In this document: positions 38,435-47,452 of the stretch, in pieces | How the letters are laid out: every line of letters starts with the position of its first letter | Position numbering within the stretch: position 1 is the stretch's first letter | Assembly: GCF_002592005.1 (NCBI RefSeq) | Contig: NZ_NVQF01000009.1 | Location: forward strand, 1-64,000 | Length of the DNA: 64,000 nt | Direction: 5' to 3' | DNA from: Mycolicibacterium palauense | GTDB taxonomy: Bacteria > Actinomycetota > Actinomycetes > Mycobacteriales > Mycobacteriaceae | The notes under the pieces: generated by a model | Database searches by the model: none | The model's input: the letters and a program-made list of their open reading frames with translations, nothing else | Told to the model about the DNA's origin: nothing | Translations under genes and position numbers: made by a program

Positions 38435-38839
38435 TCAGGCCCGGTTGCCGCGGCCGAAACGTCGCGCGGCGGCCCGCCAGCCGAGCAGCAGAAGCCCCGT
38501 CACCGTCGACGCCACCACGATGAAGCTCACCGCCACACCCTGGCCGGCCACCTTGCGTAGCAGCATCCCGACGGCCACGGTGCACACCCAGACCACCAGC
38601 CCGGTCGGCGTGAGTGCGGTGGGCCGGCGCCAGGCCCGGGTGAGCAGCCAACCGATCGCGGTGCCGGTGAGAAACGGCCAGGCGGTCTCGGCGACCCCGG
38701 CGATCGTGACTCCCTCGGCGTGGCTGCGGCGCCCCACCGCACAGAACACCAGCACACAGACGAGATCGATCAGTGCGGCCACGGCGGCGGGCCGCCATGA
38801 CCGCCGCGACGGGGCCGACGGGGCGGGATGTGTAGTCAC
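38435..38839 (-). CDS. DUF3054 membrane protein
   Basis: 134 residues with four predicted helices (AVAALIDLVCVLVFCAVG, ETAWPFLTGTAIGWLLTRAW, GLVVWVCTVAVGMLLRKVA, VSFIVVASTVTGLLLLGW), matching the DUF3054 family. The GTG at 38839 overlaps the stop of the upstream M23-like lipoprotein gene (GTGA), so the two are coupled. Function unknown. Confidence 0.78.
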   Translation of the reverse strand: MTTHPAPSAPSRRSWRPAAVAALIDLVCVLVFCAVGRRSHAEGVTIAGVAETAWPFLTGTAIGWLLTRAWRRPTALTPTGLVVWVCTVAVGMLLRKVAGQGVAVSFIVVASTVTGLLLLGWRAAARRFGRGNRA

Positions 38840-40074
38840 TGCCCGACAGCGTATGCCATCACGTCGAGGTCCAACGGCATGACCTCGGTGAGCTCCCGCG
38901 CGGCGAAGCCGGGCTGCAGCGGTGCGGGCTGTCCGGTCAGCAGGGTGTCGATCCCCTCACCGGAGGCCACCCGCTGATCGAGGCGGAAGGATGTGATGAC
39001 GAACGGTAGGCCGTTGGCCGCCAACGGATTCGGCCCGTCCATCACATGGAAGTGCAGGTGCGGCGCATCGCTGTTGCCGGAGTTGCCCAGCGCGGCGATG
39101 CTCTGCCCCGCCGTGAGGTCGTCGCCCGGCTTGACCGAGATGCTTCCCGGCTTGAGGTGCGCGTAGAACGCATAGTTGCCGTCCCCGATGTCCTGGACGA
39201 CGTAGTTGCCGCCGTACTGGTCCAGCGGCAGGCCGACCGGCGACGTGCCGGGCACCTGGTCGGGCAGGTTGTCGGTCACCGAGACCACCTTGCCGTCGGT
39301 CACGGCGTGCACGGGCGTCCCGTAGTAGGGGTAGCTCTGCAGCTTCGACGTGTCGCCGGTGAACAACCGGAAGTCGTCGGTGAGCTGCATGTAGTCGATC
39401 GCGAACCGCTGCGCGGACCACAACTTGCCGTCGATGGGACTCACGGCGCGGCGGTGGTCGCTCATCACGCAGCAACCGTTCGCGTCCAGCCAGTTCAACC
39501 CGTCCAGCGGCGGTGCGATCGACACCGGCTTGTGGTCGGAGACCTCCGTGCGTGCGATGTCCTGGGTCACCCTGGCCGGGATCAGCCCCGCCAACGGCTT
39601 GGCCACCGACACGTTGACGGAGTGGGTGATCTCGGTGGGCACCTCCTCGGTGCTGTCGACGACGATGTCGAGCCACACCAGCGCGGTTCCGCCCGCCGGC
39701 AGCACGTTGGTCGGGGTGCCGGCATTGCCGAGACCACGCACCCAGTACTTGAGGTTGTTGCCCGCCAGCATCAGCAGGTTGCGGTCGCCGGACCTGGCGG
39801 TCAGCGAGTTCAGGGTGACGTCCCCGCTCATCGCGTTGGTGATGACCAGCTCGTAGGCCAGGTGCACGCGGCCGTCGCTGGCCGGCACCGGGACGGGCGG
39901 CGCCAGCGGCGAGCCGATCAGCGGTGTGGCCATCGGCGGTGGGGTGGTGGTCGTCGTGGTGGTCGGCTGCTCCGGTTCGGAGGTGGTCGCCGACGAGCAG
40001 GAGACCGCGGCGAGGACCAGCGACAGTGCGCCGAGAACGGCCAGCACATGTCGGACGAACGGGCGCGGCGACAT
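38836..40074 (-). CDS. M23-like (LytM/duplicated hybrid motif) lipoprotein
   Basis: 412 residues. Lipobox AAVSC (Cys near 26), a Thr/Pro linker, an N-terminal beta domain (about 55-190, HLAYELVITNAMSGDVTLNSL) and a C-terminal peptidase-M23 fold: YYGTPVHAVTDGKVVSV, GNYVVQDIGDGNYAFYAHLKPGSI, HLHFHVMDG. The HLHFH motif is intact, but the first ligand motif HxxxD reads RFAID, so zinc binding and peptidoglycan hydrolysis are doubtful. ATG 40074 gives a proper signal peptide; ATG 40128 would add 18 residues. It is followed by DUF3054 in the same transcript. Confidence 0.8.
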   Translation of the reverse strand: MSPRPFVRHVLAVLGALSLVLAAVSCSSATTSEPEQPTTTTTTTPPPMATPLIGSPLAPPVPVPASDGRVHLAYELVITNAMSGDVTLNSLTARSGDRNLLMLAGNNLKYWVRGLGNAGTPTNVLPAGGTALVWLDIVVDSTEEVPTEITHSVNVSVAKPLAGLIPARVTQDIARTEVSDHKPVSIAPPLDGLNWLDANGCCVMSDHRRAVSPIDGKLWSAQRFAIDYMQLTDDFRLFTGDTSKLQSYPYYGTPVHAVTDGKVVSVTDNLPDQVPGTSPVGLPLDQYGGNYVVQDIGDGNYAFYAHLKPGSISVKPGDDLTAGQSIAALGNSGNSDAPHLHFHVMDGPNPLAANGLPFVITSFRLDQRVASGEGIDTLLTGQPAPLQPGFAARELTEVMPLDLDVMAYAVGQ

Positions 40075-40147
40075 GCGCCGATCCAACCATGCCCCGGTCA
40101 CCGTCGGGGCCGGACTCATCGCGGACATGCCGGGCGCCCACCCTCGT

Positions 40148-41467
40148 CTAGGACTCGTCGGCCCGGTCTTTCCACGCGGTGTCGGTGTCGGGGTCGGGGT
40201 CTGTGTCGGTGTGGCTGGCGCTGTCGGCCCGTCCCGCCGGTTCCGGTGGCAGGGGGCCCTGCAGCGCGCCGTCGGCGGGGTCGCGCCGAACAGGCGGCCC
40301 GGGCGGCCGGGCCCCGTTCTCCCCGGGGGTGCCCGGATCGCCGAGAGGGTCGCCGGGGTCGGCGGGGTCGGCGGGGTCGCCCCGCGCGGGGCCGCGCGCG
40401 CCGGCCCCGCCGTTCTGCTCGTCGGGATCGACGCGACTCTCGGTGCGGAACATGAAGAAGAACACCACCCACCCGATCGCGGCGATGAAGATCCAGCTGA
40501 CCAGCCGGTAGATCAGCATCGCCGAGATCGCGGCGGGCAGGCTCATCCCGCTGGACACCAGGCCGGGCACCAGCACCGCCTCGACGACCAGCAGGCCGCC
40601 GGGCATCAGCGGTATCGAGCCGACGGCGCGGGCGGCCGCGTAGGCCACCGTGAGTCCCGCCAGCGACGGTGCGCCGCCGGCGGCATAGGCCGCGAACGCC
40701 AGGCAGGCCACGTCGGTGATCCAGTTGAACAACGACCACCCGAACGCGATCCCGAGCTGGCGCCGGGTCAGGCTGACCGATTCCAGCTGGGCCAGGATCT
40801 CGCGCCACTTGTCCAGCCAGGTGTCGGTGGGCTTGCCGCGCACCTGGTTGATCCAGGACAGCACCCGCACCCCGATGCCGTCGAGAAGGTCGGGCCGTGA
40901 GGCCACCGCCTGCGCGAGCAGCAGCAACAGCACGAACCCGCCCAAGGTGAACAGCAGCGAGAACGGGTTGTTCTTGGCGCCCAGCAGGAACGCGCCCCCC
41001 AGGCCGATCAGCGCCAGGCCGACCACCTGCAGGGCACCGGACATGACCAGCTGCCAGGACGCGACCACCGGCGAGGCACCCCAGATCCGCTGCTGGCGGT
41101 AGATGAACGTCGCCGAGAGGACCGGGCCGCCCGGCAACGTGGTGCTCAGCGCATTCCCGGCGTAGAAGGCGGCCTCGGATCGCCACTGCCTGACCCGGAC
41201 ACCGGCGGCCTTGAGCAGCTCACGCTGAATCTGGGCGAAGCTGTGCATCGACAACATGGCGGCCGCCACCGCGGCCAGCACCCACCACCAGTTCGCCGAG
41301 AGCAGGCTGCGCCACGCCTTGGCCAGCTGATCCCACACCAGGGTGGCCTCGACGGACAGCACCACCAGCACCACGCCGAGCACCACCCAGCGCAGCCACC
41401 AGTACTTGCCGCGCGAGGGTCCCGCTGGTGGGCTCATGGCGTCGCTGGCCGGCGCATCCTGGGACAT
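40148..41467 (-). CDS. YbhN/UPF0104-type membrane protein (Rv0204c-like)
   Basis: 439 residues with about eight helices and the lysylphosphatidylglycerol-synthase transmembrane-region pattern (GNALSTTLPGGPVLSATFIYRQQRIWGASP, AYAAARAVGSIPLMPGGLLVVEAVLVPGL). It probably acts in lipid flipping or transfer, but the substrate is unknown. The cytoplasmic C-terminus (about 345-439) is low complexity, with GDPADPADPGDP and TDTDPDPDTDT repeats. Position between the haemophore region and the AI-2E-type permease matches Rv0204c. Confidence 0.82.
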   Translation of the reverse strand: MSQDAPASDAMSPPAGPSRGKYWWLRWVVLGVVLVVLSVEATLVWDQLAKAWRSLLSANWWWVLAAVAAAMLSMHSFAQIQRELLKAAGVRVRQWRSEAAFYAGNALSTTLPGGPVLSATFIYRQQRIWGASPVVASWQLVMSGALQVVGLALIGLGGAFLLGAKNNPFSLLFTLGGFVLLLLLAQAVASRPDLLDGIGVRVLSWINQVRGKPTDTWLDKWREILAQLESVSLTRRQLGIAFGWSLFNWITDVACLAFAAYAAGGAPSLAGLTVAYAAARAVGSIPLMPGGLLVVEAVLVPGLVSSGMSLPAAISAMLIYRLVSWIFIAAIGWVVFFFMFRTESRVDPDEQNGGAGARGPARGDPADPADPGDPLGDPGTPGENGARPPGPPVRRDPADGALQGPLPPEPAGRADSASHTDTDPDPDTDTAWKDRADES

Positions 41468-41572
41468 CGTGCTTCAGGGTAACGGTGCAGCCCCGGGGAA
41501 CCGACCCCCTCGGCTGCGGCGCGGCGCGGTTGGTCGGCGCGGAGCGGCGCGGTGGGTCGTACGCTGACCGCT

Positions 41573-42745
41573 ATGTCGGCCCGCGAGTCCGTCGAGGACG
41601 CTTCGGTCACCCTGTTGGTCCGCAAGATGACGGCGTGGGCGTGGCGGTTGCTGGTGCTCGGGGCGGCGGTGGCCGGCCTGCTCTGGGTTTTCCGGCACCT
41701 GGAGGTGATCGTCGTTCCGCTGGCGATCGCCACCATGTTCACGGCGCTGCTGCTGCCCGCCGTCGACTGGCTGGACCGCCGGGGCGCTCCGCGCGCCGGG
41801 GCGGTGGCACTGGTGCTGCTGTCCGGGTTCGCCATCTTCAGCGGGGTGATGGCGTTCGTCGTCAGCCAGTTCGTCGTCGGGCTGCCCGGCCTGACCGAGC
41901 AGGTCACCCGCAGCATCGACAGCGTGCGCCACTGGCTCGTCGAGGGCCCGCTGCACATGAGCCGCGAGCAGATCGACAGCATCGGCAACCGGGCCATCGG
42001 CGCGTTGCGGGACAATCAGGAGTATCTGACCAGCGGCGCGATCTCCACCGCGGCCACCCTCACCGAGATCGTCACCGGCGCGCTGCTGGTGCTGTTCACC
42101 CTGATCTTCTTTCTGCACGGCGGCCGCAACATCTGGAGCTTCGTCACCAAGGCGTTCCCGCAGGGGGTTCGCGACCGGGTGACCGACGCGGGTCAGGCCG
42201 GTTTCCGCTCCCTGGTCGGCTACGTCCGCGCCACCTTCCTGGTCGCCCTCGTCGACGCCGTGGGCATCGGGACCGGCCTGGCCATCATGGGCATCCCGCT
42301 CGCGCTGCCGCTGGCCTCACTGGTGTTCCTGGGTGCCTTCATCCCGCTGGTCGGTGCGGTGATCGCCGGGTTCCTGGCGGTGGTGGTCGCGCTGCTGGCC
42401 AAGGGCTTCCTCTACGCCCTGATCACCCTGGGACTGATCATCGCGGTCCAGCAGCTGGAGGGGCACGTGCTGCAGCCGCTGGTCATGGGCCGCGCCGTCT
42501 CGATCCACCCGCTGGCGGTGGTTCTGGGCATCGCCACCGGCGGCGTGATGGCCGGGATCGTCGGGGCGCTGCTGGCGGTGCCCCTGATCGCGTTCCTGAA
42601 CAGCTCGGTGCGCGTGCTGCTGGCCGAGGATCCGGCGGCCGAGGAGGCCCGCCAGGAAGCCCTGCTCGAACACGGGGAGTCGGTGTTCAGCGCCGACGCC
42701 GACGAGGTCCCCGAACCGGACTCCGGCACGGGGGACACCCCGTGA
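41573..42745 (+). CDS. AI-2E/PerM-family permease (Rv0205-like)
   Basis: 390 residues with eight predicted helices and the family signature in the second half: [45 protein letters not shown] and [41 protein letters not shown]. Family members export small molecules or act as ion antiporters; the substrate here is unknown. ATG 41573 is used; a GTG 21 bp upstream (41552) is in frame. It is divergent from Rv0204c-like and convergent with mmpL3. Confidence 0.85.
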   Translation: MSARESVEDASVTLLVRKMTAWAWRLLVLGAAVAGLLWVFRHLEVIVVPLAIATMFTALLLPAVDWLDRRGAPRAGAVALVLLSGFAIFSGVMAFVVSQFVVGLPGLTEQVTRSIDSVRHWLVEGPLHMSREQIDSIGNRAIGALRDNQEYLTSGAISTAATLTEIVTGALLVLFTLIFFLHGGRNIWSFVTKAFPQGVRDRVTDAGQAGFRSLVGYVRATFLVALVDAVGIGTGLAIMGIPLALPLASLVFLGAFIPLVGAVIAGFLAVVVALLAKGFLYALITLGLIIAVQQLEGHVLQPLVMGRAVSIHPLAVVLGIATGGVMAGIVGALLAVPLIAFLNSSVRVLLAEDPAAEEARQEALLEHGESVFSADADEVPEPDSGTGDTP

Positions 42746-42772
42746 GTCGGGCCCCGTGAGCCGGACCCCGGT

Positions 42773-45709
42773 TTAGAGGCGGCCCTCGCGACGCAGGAGG
42801 TCCGCGGCGCTCACGCCGCCGCCGCGCCGGGGCGGTTTCTTCTGGCCCTCACCCTCGGCGCGCGAATTGAGCTTCTCGGTGGCGGCGTCGGAATCGCTGG
42901 CCCGCGGCTTGGCGATCGGGATGGCGCGGGTGGCGGCCTCCGACTCCGGGTCGTCGGGCTGTTGCGCGGGGATGGCGGTCGTGGCGTCGGCCGGCCCGGC
43001 CTCGGGCGCCTTCATGCCCCGCGTCGGGTCGGACGAGGGCTGCGACCGTTGGGGCCCGGGCTCGGGCTGGCCCGTCGGTGTCTGCGGCCTGCCGCGGAGC
43101 TCGCCGAGCCAGGACTCGATCTCGCGTTCCCCGGAGGGCGGCGACTGCCGGCCCGGCCGTTGCGCGGCCCCGGACACCGCGTTGCGGACGACGTTGCGCG
43201 CGGCGGCGAAACGGGTCGTCGGCGCCTCCGAACTCGGGTCGGCGGACCGTTCCTGCGGGGCCGCGATCCGGTTGGTGCCCGCGGCCGACGGAACGTCCGC
43301 AGCCGGCACCACCCGCCCGGCGGAGCGGGGGCGCGAGGCGCCCTCGGCGGCCGGGTGGGTCGGATCGTGCGGGGGCCGGCGCACCGGTGCCCCCGCCCCG
43401 ACGAGCTCCTCCTCGTCGGCGCGTTCCTGCACGGCGGGCCGCTTGCGCTCGTCGGGCAGGTGGGTCTCACCGAGGCCGATCTTGTTCTGCAGACGTTTCA
43501 TCCAGCGCGGCGCCCACCAGCAGTCGTCGCCGAGCAGCTTCATGATCGCGGGCACCAGGAACATCCGCACGATCGTGGCGTCCAGCAGCAGCGCGATGAG
43601 CAGGCCGAACGCCAGGTACTTCATCATCACCAGGTCGGAGAAGACGAACGCGCCCGCGACCACCGCCAGCACCAGCGCCGCCGCGGTGATCAGCCGGCCG
43701 GTGGTGGCGGTTCCGATCCGGATGGCCTCGGTGGTGGACATGCCGCGCTCGCGGGCCTCGACCATCCGGGAGACCAGGAACACCTCGTAGTCGGTGGACA
43801 GGCCGTAGATCACCGCGATGATCAGGCCGATCATCGGCGCCATCAGGGGCTGCGGCGTGTAGTTCATCAGGCCCGACCCGTGGCCCTCGACGAACATCCA
43901 CGTCAGCACGCCCATCGTCGAGCCCAGCGTCAGCGCGCTCATCAAGGCGGCCTTGATCGGCAGCACCAGCGAACCGAACGCCAGGAACATCAGGATCGTC
44001 GTGGTGGTGATCAGCAGCAGCACCATCAACGGCAGCTTGGCGAACAGGCTGTGGATACTGTCCTGCTCGAGTGCCGGCGTGCCGCCCACCGAGATCGTGA
44101 CACCCCGCGGGGCGGGTATGGACCGCAGCTCATCGATCTTCTTGGCCGCGTCGTTGCGGTTGACCAGGCCGTTCTGGATCACCCGGACCGCCGGATCCTT
44201 GGAGGCGCCGTCCAGGTAGGGCCGCTCCTTCCACATGTTGTCCGGGTTGTTGTCGGGGTCGGTGAACCCGGACAGCGCCATCGCGCGGTTGCGGACGTCG
44301 GCGATCTGCTGATCGGTGACCGGCTCGCCGTTGTCGCTTTCCATCACGATGGTCAGCGGTTCGGTGCGGAAGCCCGGGAAGATCTTGTCGAACTCCTCCT
44401 GGGCCTGCCGGACGGAGTTGTCCGGCGGCAGATATTTCTCGCTGATCCCGCCCAGTGACAGCTGTCCCAACGGAATGATCAGGACGACCATGAACACCAG
44501 GATCGGCGCGGCGAACGCGATCGGGCGCTTCATCACCCGGTTCACCAGCTTGCCCCAGAAGCCGTTCTCCACCTCGGCGCGGGTCTTGGTCTTCTGCGTC
44601 TTGCTGGCCAGCCAGTTCAGCCACCAGTTCATCGGCTTCCAGTTGCGGAAGAACGGCACCCGCAGCAGGGTGCGCACCCCGAGCGCGTCGACGTGCGGCC
44701 CCAGGATGGCCAGGATCGCGGCCAGCACCGTGATCGACAGCACCGCCGAGAGCATCACCGAGGCGATGATCGCGTAGGTGATCGACTTCAGGAAGCCCTG
44801 CGGGAACAACAGCAGCGGCAGCGAGGAGGCGACGATGATCACCGCGGAGAACATCACGGTGCGTCCCGAGGTCATCACCGTCCGGCGTACCGCGGTCTCG
44901 GTGTCGTACCCCTCCGCGAGTTCCTCGCGGAACCGGCTGACGATGAACAGCCCGTAGTCGATCGCGATGCCGAGGCCGATCAGCGTCACGACTGGTTGGG
45001 CGAAGAAGTGCACGGGTGCGAACTCGGCGACCAGACGCATGATGCCCAGTGCGCCGGCGATGGACAGGCCACCGATGATGGCCGGCAGGCTGGCGGCGAT
45101 CACCCCGCCGAACACGAAGAACAGCAGCACGGCCACCAGGGGGATGGCCGCGACCTCGGCGCGCTTCTGATCCTCGCCGATGGTGCCGGTCAGTTCGCTG
45201 GCCAGTGGCTGCAGGCCGGCGAGTTTGACGTTGACGCCGGGGATCGCGAAGTCGTTCTTGACCTCGTTGTAGTTGTTCAGGATGGTGTCGTCGTTGTCGC
45301 CCTTGAGCTGGATCGACATGAACGCGTGCTTCTTGTCCGCGTCGGCCATGTTGTCGAGCACTTCGGGGCTCTTGAAGTAGCCGATCGACCGCAGGATCTG
45401 GTCGGGGTGTTCTTCCTCGACCGTGGCGAGGTTGTCCAGGATCTTCTTCTGGAAGGCGGGGTCGTCGACGGTCTTGCCCTCGGGGGCGGTGTAGATCGCG
45501 ATGATGTGGCCGGAGGTGTCACGGCCGTAGGCGTCATCGGCGACCAGCGAGGCGTGCACCGACTGGCTGCCCTCGTCGTAGAAGCCGCTCTGGGTGACGT
45601 GCTTACCCAGACTGATGCCGTAGATGCCGCCGCCGAGGCACAACGCGACCATGACAGCGATCACGATGTACCGCCATCGGTACACCATTCGACCCCACCA
45701 GGCGAACAC
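42773..45709 (-). CDS. mmpL3: Trehalose monomycolate transporter MmpL3
   Basis: 978 residues; essential RND flippase/exporter of trehalose monomycolate and target of many inhibitors (family knowledge). Two Asp-Tyr pairs of the proton relay are present: GIAIDYGLFIVSRF (about 255) and GLSTDYEVFLVSRM (about 645). Twelve helices flank two porter domains, and a long Pro/Arg/Ser-rich cytoplasmic tail (about 755-978) is longer than in M. tuberculosis (944 in total). GTG 45709 has AGGAG 5 bases upstream. The 73-bp gap upstream contains no other gene. Confidence 0.97.
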   Translation of the reverse strand: MFAWWGRMVYRWRYIVIAVMVALCLGGGIYGISLGKHVTQSGFYDEGSQSVHASLVADDAYGRDTSGHIIAIYTAPEGKTVDDPAFQKKILDNLATVEEEHPDQILRSIGYFKSPEVLDNMADADKKHAFMSIQLKGDNDDTILNNYNEVKNDFAIPGVNVKLAGLQPLASELTGTIGEDQKRAEVAAIPLVAVLLFFVFGGVIAASLPAIIGGLSIAGALGIMRLVAEFAPVHFFAQPVVTLIGLGIAIDYGLFIVSRFREELAEGYDTETAVRRTVMTSGRTVMFSAVIIVASSLPLLLFPQGFLKSITYAIIASVMLSAVLSITVLAAILAILGPHVDALGVRTLLRVPFFRNWKPMNWWLNWLASKTQKTKTRAEVENGFWGKLVNRVMKRPIAFAAPILVFMVVLIIPLGQLSLGGISEKYLPPDNSVRQAQEEFDKIFPGFRTEPLTIVMESDNGEPVTDQQIADVRNRAMALSGFTDPDNNPDNMWKERPYLDGASKDPAVRVIQNGLVNRNDAAKKIDELRSIPAPRGVTISVGGTPALEQDSIHSLFAKLPLMVLLLITTTTILMFLAFGSLVLPIKAALMSALTLGSTMGVLTWMFVEGHGSGLMNYTPQPLMAPMIGLIIAVIYGLSTDYEVFLVSRMVEARERGMSTTEAIRIGTATTGRLITAAALVLAVVAGAFVFSDLVMMKYLAFGLLIALLLDATIVRMFLVPAIMKLLGDDCWWAPRWMKRLQNKIGLGETHLPDERKRPAVQERADEEELVGAGAPVRRPPHDPTHPAAEGASRPRSAGRVVPAADVPSAAGTNRIAAPQERSADPSSEAPTTRFAAARNVVRNAVSGAAQRPGRQSPPSGEREIESWLGELRGRPQTPTGQPEPGPQRSQPSSDPTRGMKAPEAGPADATTAIPAQQPDDPESEAATRAIPIAKPRASDSDAATEKLNSRAEGEGQKKPPRRGGGVSAADLLRREGRL

Positions 45710-45782
45710 GTAAGCTCCTAACGATCTTCACGTCGCAAGTCGCGACCCACTGCGCGTGGCTGTGCAATTGTCATGTACACGG

Positions 45783-46502
45783 TCACGCCCGTGACGTGAG
45801 CAGCGAGGACAGCGGCCGGAACGGCTGCAGCCACGCTCCCTGTTCTGGAAGCGAATCTAGGCCGATCCGCGGGAGGGGCTCCCGGAAAACGCCAGGTATG
45901 TCCTCCAAGTCGACAAACTCCAAGGTATCCGACGCTAGCGCCCAGCTGGCATGTTCGCGAAATCCGAGAACCTGCACCGGGGTGCCGTCGTCGCGGGCGA
46001 TCTCCTCCAGCGGCGCCCGGAACGCCTGACCGTCGGCGGAGGCCACGATCAGCGCGGCCAGCCCCTCGCTGCGGCGCAGCGCGATGTGTTCGAGCATGTC
46101 GCTGTCGACGTCGCTGTCGTCGTCGATCTTGGGTTTGGCGAAGACCGCGAAACCCACGTTACGCAAGGCCTCCACCCAGGGACGCACAACATCGGCGCTA
46201 CCAGGGGCGATGTTGGTGAAAACGGTGGCTTCGGGCTCCAGGGTGATGCCCGGAGGGGCATCCGGGTCGGCCTGAGAGACATCGGCGGTCCGGCTCAGCA
46301 GCCACCGGCCCAGCGCGTCGAACCGGGGGCGGTGCGCCGCGGTGGGCCGCCCGCCCAGGATCGCCCCGAGGCCCATGTCGAGGTTGGGGGCGTCCCACAC
46401 CAGCAGCACCCGTCGGACGCCGCCGGTGGTCTCGGGCGCATCGGGGGCGTCGGTGTCGTGTTGGCCGGATTCGGGGGCCGCGGAGAGTTCGGTCACGCTC
46501 AC
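45783..46502 (-). CDS. NYN-domain protein (Rv0207c-like)
   Basis: 239 residues with a NYN/PIN-like nuclease fold: LLVWDAPNLDMGLGAIL near the N-terminus, VDSDMLEHIALRRSEGLAALIVASADGQAF with conserved acidic residues, and VQVLGFREHASWAL. NYN proteins are ribonuclease-like; activity here is inferred. GTG 46502 overlaps the trmB stop (GTGA), so it follows TrmB in one operon upstream of mmpL3. The stop codon lies in a small GTCACG-CC-CGTGAC palindrome (45782-45795). Confidence 0.83.
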   Translation of the reverse strand: MSVTELSAAPESGQHDTDAPDAPETTGGVRRVLLVWDAPNLDMGLGAILGGRPTAAHRPRFDALGRWLLSRTADVSQADPDAPPGITLEPEATVFTNIAPGSADVVRPWVEALRNVGFAVFAKPKIDDDSDVDSDMLEHIALRRSEGLAALIVASADGQAFRAPLEEIARDDGTPVQVLGFREHASWALASDTLEFVDLEDIPGVFREPLPRIGLDSLPEQGAWLQPFRPLSSLLTSRA

Positions 46503-47356
46503 GTCCGCTCCCAGACCAGTTCGGTGACCGCGCTTCCGGCCTCCCGGGCCTTGCCTTCGTACTTGGTGACCGGGCGGGACACCGAAATCGGCAGCGCGTC
46601 CTCCGGGGAGACCCTGCGCAGGCGGGGCTCGGCGTCACCGACCTCGGCGATCTGCTCGGCGTAGCCCGCGTGGTCGGTGGCGGCGTGCAGGATGCCGCCG
46701 GGCCGCAGCCGGTCGGCGATCAGCGCGACGGTGGCGGGCTGCAGCAGCCGGCGTTTGTGATGCCGGGCCTTGGGCCACGGGTCGGGGAAGAACACCCGCA
46801 CGCCGGTCAGCGACCCGGGCCGGAACAGGTGTTCCAGCACGTCGACGCCGTCGCCGCGCACCAGGCGAATGTTGGTGACGCCGTGCCGGTCGATCGCGCT
46901 GAGCAACTGGGCCAGCCCCCGCCGGTAGACCTCCACGGCGACGACGTCGACAGCGGGCTCGGCCTGGGCCATCGCCAGCGTCGAGGTGCCGGTGCCGCAG
47001 CCGATCTCGCAGACCACCGGCGCGTGCCGGCCGAACCACGCGTCGGTGTCGAGCGGCTCCGCGACGGTGCCGGATTGGGCGCCGGATTGGGTGCCGGCTT
47101 CGGTGCCCACTTCGATGCCGGGTTCGTCCTCACCGCCCGACCAGCGGACCTGGGTGCCCAGCTGCGGCCACAGCCGCTCCCAGGTGGCCCGCTGGGAATC
47201 GGACAGCGTCGAGCGCCGGGACCGGAAGCTGGTGACCCGCGGGTAGCGGTGCGCGGGGGGCGACTCGGCGGCCAGCTCGGCCGGCTCGGCTCCACGATGC
47301 GCACACACCCGTACATCGTCGCCTATGTCCGCTGCCAGGCCCGCATCGTGGGGCAT
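46499..47356 (-). CDS. trmB: tRNA (guanine-N7-)-methyltransferase TrmB
   Basis: 285 residues; methylates G46 of tRNA to m7G using SAM. Motifs: CEIGCGTGTSTLAMAQA (SAM binding), VFFPDPWPKARHHKRRL (TrmB signature), GGILHAATDHAGYAEQI, and C-terminal RPVTKYEGKAREAG. The N-terminal third carries a Gly/Thr/Ser/Gln-rich insertion (about 80-105) encoded by imperfect 12-bp repeats, which makes the protein longer than the 263-residue M. tuberculosis enzyme. ATG 47356 is used (MPHDAGLAADIGDD); an in-frame TTG at 47368 is also possible. It is divergent from the P-loop protein pair. Confidence 0.93.
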   Translation of the reverse strand: MPHDAGLAADIGDDVRVCAHRGAEPAELAAESPPAHRYPRVTSFRSRRSTLSDSQRATWERLWPQLGTQVRWSGGEDEPGIEVGTEAGTQSGAQSGTVAEPLDTDAWFGRHAPVVCEIGCGTGTSTLAMAQAEPAVDVVAVEVYRRGLAQLLSAIDRHGVTNIRLVRGDGVDVLEHLFRPGSLTGVRVFFPDPWPKARHHKRRLLQPATVALIADRLRPGGILHAATDHAGYAEQIAEVGDAEPRLRRVSPEDALPISVSRPVTKYEGKAREAGSAVTELVWERT

Positions 47357-47452
47357 ATTGATACCCAACAGTTGCCTTGGCCTGCGCCGGGGCGGACCGC
47401 CCGCGCGGGGGCTGTGGACGCGGGATCACGCCCGGCAGGGCCGGATGCCACG

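Noticed and set aside
45782..45795. GTCACG-CC-CGTGAC palindrome at the end of the NYN gene
   Set aside because: It overlaps the stop codon, has a 2-base loop that would not form a hairpin, and no T-run. Too weak to call a terminator or operator.
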